47,632 nt of DNA from positions 1 through 47,632 of the forward strand of contig SXOO01000085.1 of the NCBI GenBank assembly GCA_005776725.1. The letters run 5' to 3'. Of this stretch, positions 33,701 to 39,812 are shown piece by piece. The notes under the pieces were generated by a model. The model searched no databases, was not told where the DNA came from, and worked only from the letters and a program-made list of their open reading frames with translations. Source of the DNA: Pseudomonadota bacterium (GTDB lineage Bacteria > Myxococcota_A > UBA9042 > GCA-2863065). Numbering within the stretch: the stretch's first letter is position 1; the number at the start of each line of letters is the position of its first letter. A program made the translations under genes and the position numbers.

Positions 33701-36101
33701 CTTCAAGTTCTTCGCGGCCCGCGCGGAGGTCGTCGTCGTCGGGTTCGTGGACACCCGCACCGGACCGCTCCAGGGGGTGAGCAGGCGCTATCTGGCCATT
33801 GCCGACGAGGCGATGGCCACCGGCGACTGGGAGTACGCGGTCATCAGCCAGAACAACGGCATGCAGTTCGGGCTGGCTACGGGCGAGAGCCTGTCCGAGC
33901 TGGCGGAGCGAGCCGATCAGGTCGTGGCCACGTGCCGACGCGTAGGACAGCCGCGTTGGGTCGTGAACGCGCGGTTCCTTGCCCAAGTGGTCGAGTCCCT
34001 GCGCGGCGGTACCGCCGACCCGGGTGCGGTGACCGGGAGCTTCTTGCGCTTCGAGGAGATGGAGGAGCATGCGGCTGCAATCAACGATCGCGCCAGCATG
34101 GCCACGTCCCATGTCATGCGCGCCTTCGTTCGTGTCCATCTCGGCGAGTTCGAGCGTGCGGTGGAGAGCGCCGCGCTGGCCGAGCCGAACATGGACGCGC
34201 TGCCCGGTTCGCCGCAGAGCTTGATCTACGCGGTGGTTGCCTCGGTGGCGCGGGCCTGGGTGTCTCGTAGCGAGACGGGCGAGACCCGACCGGCGCTCCT
34301 GCGCGCGGCAAAGCGAGGGCGGCGGGCGCTCGCCAGCTGGGCCAAAGCGTCGCCGCACAACCACACCCACCACCTGGCGCTCGTGGACGGCGCAATCGCC
34401 GCGGGAGGTGGTCGGCTCGACCTCGCCATCGACCACCTCGAGCGCGCGGCCCGGTTGGCCATCGAACGCGACTTCATTCACGACGCCGCGCTGGCCATGC
34501 AGCTCGCCGCGGGCGTCGCGAGCCGCCGCGGCCACTCCCGCGCCGCCGGCGCCTACTTCGCGGAGGCGATCGCCCTCTACTCGCGATGGGGGGCCGTCGA
34601 AGCGGTGCGTCGGCTCCCGGGGGAGACCGTCGAGCGTCGTGGCATCAGCGGGCCGAGTGGACCACTCCCCACCCAACGCGGAGGCCTCGACCTGGGCCAC
34701 GTGGCGCTTCTCCGCGCGGCGCGCGCCGTGGCGAGCGAGACGAGCCTGGACGCCCTCCTCGCGCGGCTGCTGACCGTGCTGATGGAGGCCGTGGGCGCCC
34801 GCCGGGGCCTCCTGGCGATGCCCCGCGACGGGATCCTCCGGGCCGTGGCCGTGGGCGAGACCGTGGAGGAGCAGCTCCGCCTCCGCACCTTGGGGCTGGA
34901 AGCATCCGCGCCCATCGAGGAGTGCCTCGCCGCCGCGGAGGTCACGGTGAACTTCGTGGCGCGCACCGGCGAGAGCGTGCTGCTGGCAGACGCCCGCAGC
35001 GGCGGGCACGTGGGTGCGTCCAAGACGAGCGACGCGCGGTCGGCGCTGTGCGTGCCCGTCCGCAAGGGCGACGAGCTCCTGGCGGTGGTCTACCTCGACA
35101 ACGAGATCCTCCCCGGAGCGTTCAACATCGAGCACAAGGAGTTCGCCGGAGTCCTCGCGAGCCAGGCCGCGACTGCCCTCGAGAACGCCGTGCTCGTGGA
35201 TCACCTGCGCGCCTCCGCCGCCACACAAGGCCGACTTGCAGAGTCCTACGGCCGCTTCGTGCCGCGCCAGTTCCTCGATCAGCTCGCGAAGAGCAGCATC
35301 CTCGACGTCGTCCCGGGCGACCAGGTCGTCCGCGATTTCACGATTCTCTTCGCGGACGTGCGTGGGTTCACCGCGATCGCGGAGCGACTCCAAGCCGCCA
35401 ACGCCTTCCGCTTCGTCAACACCTACTTGCGATACGTCCAGCCCGCCATCAGCGAGAACGGCGGCTTCATCAACCAGTTCCTCGGCGACGGCATCATGGC
35501 CCTGTTCCCCAACACCCCCGAGGCGGCGGTGGCGGGCGCGGTCGCCATGTTCCAGGGCGTTCAGAACTACAACTCGGAGCGGCCCGAGGACTTCCCCGAG
35601 ATCCGTATCGGCGTGGGGCTCAACTCCGGTCCGCTCGTGCTGGGAACGCTCGGAATGCAAGAGGGCATGGACTGCGGCGTCATCGGCGACGCCGTGAACC
35701 TGGCCGCGCGGGTCGAGGGCATGACCAAGACCTACGGCGCGCCCCTCGTCATCAGCGAGTCGTGTTTTCGGGGCCTGCCCCCCGGCACGCCCTGGGCGAT
35801 CCGCGAGCTGGACTACGTCGTGCCCGTGGGGCGAGTCCAGCCCATCCGAATCTACGAGGTGATCGACGCCGAGGTCGCCGGCGTTCGCGAAGGGAAGCTC
35901 AAGACGCTCGGCGACTTCGAGCGGGCGCGCAAAGCCTTCATGGCCGGACGCTTCGACGAGGCGCTGTCGCTCTTCTCTACGTGCGTGGCCACCTGCCCCG
36001 GAGATCGCGCTGCCCGGATGATGGCGCAGCGGGCGGCCGACCTCCGCGACGAACCCGTCCCCAGCGGGTGGGACGGCTCGCACCGGCTCACCGTCAAGTA
36101 G
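30759..36101 (+). CDS. Ser/Thr protein kinase - AAA/STAND ATPase - GAF - class III nucleotide cyclase
   Basis: A 1,780-residue signalling protein without obvious membrane segments. Residues ~22-290 are a Hanks-type kinase: VVLKGL with Lys53, HLDLSPSNV (Asp142, Asn147; HLD in place of HRD), DFGSA at 161 and APEQTG. Residues ~315-640 form a P-loop ATPase module (GRQTALSELN, ALTGPGGAGKSRLATEF, LVLFLDDLQWAD). Residues ~640-1300 are helical, TPR-like. Residues ~1330-1480 are a GAF domain (SALCVPVRKGDELLAVVYLDN). Residues ~1520-1700 are a class III cyclase: FADVRGFTAI with metal Asp near 1533, FLGDGIMALF near 1575 and GDAVNLAARVEG. A TPR-like tail follows. Related three-part proteins usually end in a histidine kinase; here a cyclase replaces it. 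The TTG start is inferred from promoter spacing and lack of a better codon before LPDYDNVVEIY. Confidence 0.9.
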   Translation: MIRSAHTPEHRHLTTGSGAGLPDYDNVVEIYRSPSSLVLRAERLEDRKPVVLKGLAPECSDPLARRRLTDEFAILRSLELPGVVRAERWITSAHGPMVELEDLGRATLATLAEPLPVERVLDVALQLTTTLAAVHQRGVLHLDLSPSNVAFDPTSGRVTLLDFGSAVRIAGRVALAAGGGERGGTPGSWAPEQTGRMGGAVDRRTDFFALGGLIYRALVGVAPGPTDDLLAAVHAAVALVPASPGSLRERVGGVSAIVMKLLAKAPEDRYQGAIGLRTDLELARAQHLASGESPLFELAQSDTPEVYTPSRRLYGRQTALSELNAAFLRSRSGAKGGAVALTGPGGAGKSRLATEFGSGPALRDADLVSGKADQAGASPLAVVAGALGAAVRARMALPEQILSAMRRRVVAAVEDAGPQILDLVPGLAALSGPLQAVRDLPPAETLNRTSAALEALFFALEDAKHPLVLFLDDLQWADDASLQVIERLLLRPAGRPMLILAWRDAEVGPDHPVALLRARHPADSLHEIPVSPLGPADITTFVHDSLRCPLERAARLAAVICEKSGGNPYFATQVLDALVERGLVYLDGQANAWTWTDAQVAGVDISENVAELLAARLATLPETTKSVLATAALLGHRVSLAALAVAHGVPEDELADALAPAVAAGHVLEVGAGLSGAADVTVEAGVAFAHDRVQSAARELRTDTDRRAGALELARRLVAAADRVDLFLVADRCCDVDPGAVDTSDAPEFAGVLARAARSARVKGSPAAAMQYAERAARLLGASSWDPTATTMAEVYLEGARASVLLPGRTPEPDFIAALFRNLQDRRTRAEVHALAIDRHLARWENDAALDAAVRALAELGVRIPRRPGVLRVVKALADTSYSLWRKGDASLEALPATTDWRIAAAQELLLRPVTAAYYTSPNLLTLLILRSIDLAVAHGAGPASVSAFATYAFVQAVVMGRLDRAVFFGKLARRLAEHPDFKFFAARAEVVVVGFVDTRTGPLQGVSRRYLAIADEAMATGDWEYAVISQNNGMQFGLATGESLSELAERADQVVATCRRVGQPRWVVNARFLAQVVESLRGGTADPGAVTGSFLRFEEMEEHAAAINDRASMATSHVMRAFVRVHLGEFERAVESAALAEPNMDALPGSPQSLIYAVVASVARAWVSRSETGETRPALLRAAKRGRRALASWAKASPHNHTHHLALVDGAIAAGGGRLDLAIDHLERAARLAIERDFIHDAALAMQLAAGVASRRGHSRAAGAYFAEAIALYSRWGAVEAVRRLPGETVERRGISGPSGPLPTQRGGLDLGHVALLRAARAVASETSLDALLARLLTVLMEAVGARRGLLAMPRDGILRAVAVGETVEEQLRLRTLGLEASAPIEECLAAAEVTVNFVARTGESVLLADARSGGHVGASKTSDARSALCVPVRKGDELLAVVYLDNEILPGAFNIEHKEFAGVLASQAATALENAVLVDHLRASAATQGRLAESYGRFVPRQFLDQLAKSSILDVVPGDQVVRDFTILFADVRGFTAIAERLQAANAFRFVNTYLRYVQPAISENGGFINQFLGDGIMALFPNTPEAAVAGAVAMFQGVQNYNSERPEDFPEIRIGVGLNSGPLVLGTLGMQEGMDCGVIGDAVNLAARVEGMTKTYGAPLVISESCFRGLPPGTPWAIRELDYVVPVGRVQPIRIYEVIDAEVAGVREGKLKTLGDFERARKAFMAGRFDEALSLFSTCVATCPGDRAARMMAQRAADLRDEPVPSGWDGSHRLTVK

Positions 36102-36240
36102 CGTTTCGGCCCCCACGATTCGGTGCGGGAGCCTTCCAGGTCCAAGTGTGTGATTGCGGCGCCCGGGCTGCTGAGCGTGCTTTCCGTGGCTCACTCCGCT
36201 CGATAGAGTCTGCACCCCAGCGCCCTTCGGAGGTCTCCTC

Positions 36241-37203
36241 GTGCTTCGTCTCGGATTCGTATTCGTCGTGTTCTCCCTGGCCTGCGGCGGTCCAACTCAG
36301 AAGGTGGTGCCCGCGGCCAAAGCCGATGAGGCAGCGGGCGAGAAGCCGGCCCGCTCGTGCGGAGCGGGTGGCTGCGGCAGCGACGCGAAGAAGGGCGAGG
36401 GCGAGAAGCCCGCGTGCGCCTGCGGGGCCGGATCCTGTGGGGGAGAGGCCAAGAAGACTGGAAGCGACGAGAAGCCCACGCGCTCCTGCGGCGCCGGCGG
36501 CTGTGGGGGAGAGGCCAAGAAGACTGGAAGCGACGAGAAGCCCACACGTTCTTGCGGGGCGGGCGGCTGTGGCGGCGAGGTCAAGAAGGGCGGAACCGAC
36601 GAGAAGCCCACCCGCTCCTGCGGGGCGGGCGGCTGCGGGGGCGAGGTGAAGAAGGGCGGGGACGAACAGAAGCCCACGCGCTCCTGCGGGGCCGGCGGCT
36701 GTGGCGGCGAGGTCAAGAAGGGCGGAACCGACGAGAAGCCCACGCGCTCCTGCGGGGCCGGCGGCTGTGGCGGCGAGTCCAAGCCCGGCGAGACCAAGGT
36801 CCCGCCAGTCCCTGCGATCGCGCCCCTCGCCAAGCCTTGGGCCACCATGAGCCACGAAGAGCGCGAAGCCCACATGCTCGACAAGGTCTACCCGACGATG
36901 GAGGGCCTGTTCCACGCGGTCGACAAGACCCGGTTCAAGGACTTCAGCTGCGAGACCTGCCACGGCTCCACGGGCGCCGAGCGCAACTACGCGATGCCCA
37001 ACCCGGATCTCTACAAGGTCTACCCCACGGGGACGCGCGAGCAGGAGGAGATGGTCAAGAAGCACCAGCCAACGCTCGTGTTCATGTTCAACACGGTGGT
37101 GCCCTCGATGGCGCGCCTGCTCGGTAAGCCCGAGTACGACGAGGCCACCGGCAACGGCTTCTCGTGCTTCGCGTGCCACACGAAGGGCGAGCCCACGAAG
37201 TGA
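36241..37203 (+). CDS. c-type cytochrome-like lipoprotein with seven Cys-rich repeats
   Basis: A 320-residue protein with GTG start and GGAGG ribosome site. The N terminus LGFVFVVFSLACGG is a lipoprotein signal (Cys15). Residues 34-186 are seven 21-22-residue repeats of the form EKPTRSCGAGGCGGExKK, each with CxxxxC; repeat 2 has an extra Cys. Residues 187-320 contain two heme-attachment motifs, CETCH (237-241) and CFACH (309-313), with several Met and His as possible axial ligands. It is the first gene of a GTGA-coupled set with a gluconate-dehydrogenase subunit 3 and a GMC flavoprotein, and so is probably the electron acceptor of that complex. The repeats may bind metal or cross-link, but have no recognised homologue. 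Confidence 0.8.
   Translation: MLRLGFVFVVFSLACGGPTQKVVPAAKADEAAGEKPARSCGAGGCGSDAKKGEGEKPACACGAGSCGGEAKKTGSDEKPTRSCGAGGCGGEAKKTGSDEKPTRSCGAGGCGGEVKKGGTDEKPTRSCGAGGCGGEVKKGGDEQKPTRSCGAGGCGGEVKKGGTDEKPTRSCGAGGCGGESKPGETKVPPVPAIAPLAKPWATMSHEEREAHMLDKVYPTMEGLFHAVDKTRFKDFSCETCHGSTGAERNYAMPNPDLYKVYPTGTREQEEMVKKHQPTLVFMFNTVVPSMARLLGKPEYDEATGNGFSCFACHTKGEPTK
36340..36798 (+). repeat. seven in-frame ~66-bp repeats encoding CGAGGCGG units
   Basis: The first unit is 63 bp and the remaining six are 66 bp, with very high identity among units 3-7, suggesting recent expansion. They encode the CxxxxC modules between the lipid anchor and the heme domain of the cytochrome-like protein. Confidence 0.9.
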
Positions 37204-37703
37204 CCGGGTGGAGCCGGCGCGAGCTGCTCCGAGCGGCCGCGCAGCTCGCGGCCTGGGCGGCGTTGCCGGCGGCAGCGTCCCCGCCCGCGGCCCCTCCGAC
37301 TGAGCTCCTCCCCCCCGATGCGCTGGATACTCTCCTCCACACGCTCCTGCCCAGCAGCCCCGGCTCGCCCGGAGCGCGCGACGTGAACGCCGCAGGCTTT
37401 CTCCGACGGCTCGGGGATCCCGAGCTCTTGGGCCCGCGCTTCGACGAGCGCCTCGCTGGGGGGCTCCGCGCCCTGGATCAGCTCGCGACGCAGCGCTCCG
37501 GCGTGCCCTTCGCCCGTGCAGACTACGCGGCGCGTATCGCGGTGCTCGAGGAGTATGCCGCCGCGCCGGAAGGGGCGGCGTGGCTGGAGCCGCTGCTCGT
37601 GACCACCCTCGAGGCCTTCTTCAGCGCGCCGCGCTGGGGCGGCAATCCCGGCGGCATCGCCTGGGCGTGGGCCGGCGCGCGTCCCCCACCTACGGCCCCG
37701 TGA
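37200..37703 (+). CDS. gluconate 2-dehydrogenase subunit 3-like protein, Tat-exported
   Basis: A 167-residue protein starting at a GTG that overlaps the cytochrome stop (GTGA at 37200-37203). The N terminus TGWSRRELLRAAAQLAAWAA, followed by LPAAAS, is a Tat-type signal (SRRELL). The body, LPPDALDTLLHTLLPSSPGSPGARDVNAAGF and later ALDQLATQRSGVPF, fits the subunit-3 family, the small partner that helps export and assemble the flavoprotein of membrane sugar-acid and alcohol dehydrogenases. Its own stop overlaps the flavoprotein GTG. Length is somewhat short for the family, but no break was seen. Confidence 0.82.
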   Translation: MTGWSRRELLRAAAQLAAWAALPAAASPPAAPPTELLPPDALDTLLHTLLPSSPGSPGARDVNAAGFLRRLGDPELLGPRFDERLAGGLRALDQLATQRSGVPFARADYAARIAVLEEYAAAPEGAAWLEPLLVTTLEAFFSAPRWGGNPGGIAWAWAGARPPPTAP

Positions 37704-39343
37704 AGGACTTCGACGTCTGCGTGATCGGGAGCGGCGCTGGAGGTGCTCCGGTTGCGTGGTCGCTGGCGCGCGCCGGGCGCTCGGTGGTGTTGCTGGAGCG
37801 CGGCCCGTGGCTGCGCGACGACGACTTCGACAAGGACGAGCTCTCCCACCGCCGCGGTGCCCACCACGCCAAGCCCGCCACCGACCCGCAGCGCGTCGTG
37901 CTCGGGGGCCGGGTCTTGGACGCCGCCGCCGCCGGCTGGTCGTTTCGGAACGGCAACCTCGTCGGCGGCGCCACCAACTTCATGAGCGGGTACTTCCACC
38001 GCATGAAGCCCGTGGACTTTCGGCTCCGCTCGGAGTTCGGGCCGATCCCCGGCGGCGACGTGGTGGACTGGCCCATCGACTACGACGCGCTCGAGCCCTG
38101 GTACGCCCAGGTGGAGCAGCAGGTGGGCCTCTCGGGCCACGTGATCGCGCACCCGTGGGCCGAGCCACGGTCCACGGCTCAGCTCCCGCTTCCGCCGCTG
38201 GCCGTGCACCCGCTCGCCGGGTGGGTGGAGGCTGCGGCGCGCGACGTGGGTGTCACCGCGTTCCCGATCACCCGGGCGGTGTTGTCGCGGCCTCGAGGGA
38301 GCCGCGGCGCCTGCGACCTCTCCGGCTACTGCGCGCACTATGGGTGCACCACCGGGGCCAAGGGCAGCGCCCGCGCGGCGTTCGTGGAGGAAGCCGCGGC
38401 CACCGGTCGCTGCGAGGTGCGCGCGAACACCCGGGCACGTCGCCTCGTCCTCGGGCCCGACGGCCGCGTAGACCACGTGGAGACCGCCTCGGGCAGCGGG
38501 CTCGGCCGCGTCAGCGCGCGTCGGTACGTGATCGCCTGCCAGCCCATCGAGACCGCGCGCCTGCTCCTGCTCTCGTCAGGTCCCGGCCACCCGAGCGGCC
38601 TTGGGAATACGAACGGCCTCGTGGGTCGAAACCTCCTGTTCTCGGCCGGCGGGTACGCCGCGGCGGACTTCCCCTACGAGCTGTTCGACGCCGCAGATCA
38701 GGCGCTCCTCCGGAACCCCACGCCGTTCCTCGATCGCGCGATCCAGGACGACTACGTGCTTTCCGGGACGCCGCGACGGAAGGGGGGCACCGTCGACTTC
38801 ATCTTCCCGCACCCGAACCCCATCGCGGCGTCGGTGGCGCTGGCCACGCACGGCGAGCGGCTGATCTTCGGCGTCCCGCTGAAGCGGGCGCTCCAGCAGT
38901 ACTTCGGGCGCTCGACCCACGTGAAGGCCGAGTGCTTCGCCGACTGGGTGCCGCACCCGGGGTGCAACGTGAGCCTGGACCCGGATGTGAAGGACGCGGA
39001 GGGCCTGCCGGTGGCGCGGGTCAGCCCGGCGTCCCACCCGCGAAACCGCGAGGTCGCCTTGCGGCTCCTCGAGCGCGCCGCGGCCGTGTTGTCCGCCATG
39101 CGGGGCTCCGAGGTCCGCATCGGTGGCGCCGGAGCGGCGTCCACCAACCTGGTCGCGGGCGGGTGTCGCTTCGGGAGCGACGCCGAGACCAGCGTGCTCG
39201 ATCCCGAGTGTCGCCTCCACCGCGCCCCCGAGGTCTTCGTGAGTGACGGCAGCTTCATGCCCACGGGCGGCAGCGTCCCCTACACCTTCACCCTCTACGC
39301 CAACGCGCTCCGGGTGGCCGAGGCTGTGGGCCGGGGGCTCTGA
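37700..39343 (+). CDS. GMC-family FAD oxidoreductase, gluconate-dehydrogenase type
   Basis: A 547-residue flavoprotein. The N-terminal FAD-binding motif is FDVCVIGSGAGGAPVAWSLARAG (4-26). GNLVGGATNFMSGYFHRM is the GMC signature loop, and the C-terminal catalytic block SDGSFMPTGGSVPYTFTLYANALR matches sugar-acid dehydrogenases. It has no signal peptide, consistent with piggy-back Tat export by subunit 3. It starts at a GTG overlapping the subunit-3 stop. With the cytochrome and subunit 3 it should form a periplasmic dehydrogenase that feeds electrons to the respiratory chain. The actual substrate (gluconate, another sugar acid, alcohol or sterol) is undetermined. Confidence 0.88.
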   Translation: MKDFDVCVIGSGAGGAPVAWSLARAGRSVVLLERGPWLRDDDFDKDELSHRRGAHHAKPATDPQRVVLGGRVLDAAAAGWSFRNGNLVGGATNFMSGYFHRMKPVDFRLRSEFGPIPGGDVVDWPIDYDALEPWYAQVEQQVGLSGHVIAHPWAEPRSTAQLPLPPLAVHPLAGWVEAAARDVGVTAFPITRAVLSRPRGSRGACDLSGYCAHYGCTTGAKGSARAAFVEEAAATGRCEVRANTRARRLVLGPDGRVDHVETASGSGLGRVSARRYVIACQPIETARLLLLSSGPGHPSGLGNTNGLVGRNLLFSAGGYAAADFPYELFDAADQALLRNPTPFLDRAIQDDYVLSGTPRRKGGTVDFIFPHPNPIAASVALATHGERLIFGVPLKRALQQYFGRSTHVKAECFADWVPHPGCNVSLDPDVKDAEGLPVARVSPASHPRNREVALRLLERAAAVLSAMRGSEVRIGGAGAASTNLVAGGCRFGSDAETSVLDPECRLHRAPEVFVSDGSFMPTGGSVPYTFTLYANALRVAEAVGRGL

Positions 39344-39374
39344 GCCGCCCAGACCCCGCCCCGCCTCCCCCGGG

Positions 39375-39403
39375 TGGACGCCACCGTGCCATCCGGTTAC
39401 ACC
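39375..39403 (+). promoter_or_regulatory. putative leaderless promoter of the spermidine-synthase-like gene
   Basis: TGGACG and TACACC are spaced by 17 nt, and the -10 ends 7 nt before the ATG at 39411. Confidence 0.35.
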
Positions 39404-39410
39404 CGGCGCG

Positions 39411-39722
39411 ATGCACGCGAACACCTCCGACCGCCGGACCGTCGGCCTCGTCGCCGCGCTGGTCCTGGGCTCGGGCGCGTGCGCCCTGGTCTACCAGACG
39501 GTCTGGCTCAAGCTGTTCCGCCTCCTCTTCGGCGCGAGCACGGCGGCGTCGGCGGCTGTGCTGGCCCTCTTCATGGCCGGGCTCGGCCTCGGCGGCAGGT
39601 GGCTCGGCCGCCGCGCCGAGCGCGCCCCCAGTCCGCTCCGCTTCTACGCCGCGCTCGAGCTCGGGATCGCGGCGTCAGCGCTGGCCACGCCCGTCCTCCT
39701 CGACCTCGCCCGCGCCGCCTAG
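39411..39722 (+). CDS. N-terminal part of an interrupted spermidine-synthase-like membrane protein
   Basis: 103 residues, ending at an in-frame TAG (39720-39722). They cover the first membrane helices of a fused transporter/spermidine-synthase-like protein: GLVAALVLGSGACALVYQTVWLKLFRLLFG and ALFMAGLGLGGRWLGRRAERA. The downstream frame is the same frame and continues the same fold without loss of sequence, so one substitution (for example TGG to TAG) would explain the break. It could be a pseudogene, a sequencing error, or a readthrough site. Alone this fragment would be an unlikely functional protein. Confidence 0.7.
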   Translation: MHANTSDRRTVGLVAALVLGSGACALVYQTVWLKLFRLLFGASTAASAAVLALFMAGLGLGGRWLGRRAERAPSPLRFYAALELGIAASALATPVLLDLARAA

Positions 39723-39812
39723 TACGCCACCGGCGGCGCCGCGGTCCTCGGCACGGCCGGAGCCGCGGCCACTCGGCTCGGCCTCTCGCTCCTCGTCCTC
39801 GGGGTCCCCCCG

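Noticed and set aside
33174..36215. 1,013-codon open frame antisense to the giant kinase
   Set aside because: A shadow of a very GC-rich gene. The translation is His/Arg/Gly-rich with no recognisable motif, while the plus strand encodes clear kinase, ATPase, GAF and cyclase domains.
36340..36798. Regular ~66-bp repeats considered as a CRISPR-like array
   Set aside because: The units are contiguous, in frame and coding, without unique spacers; no cas genes are present.
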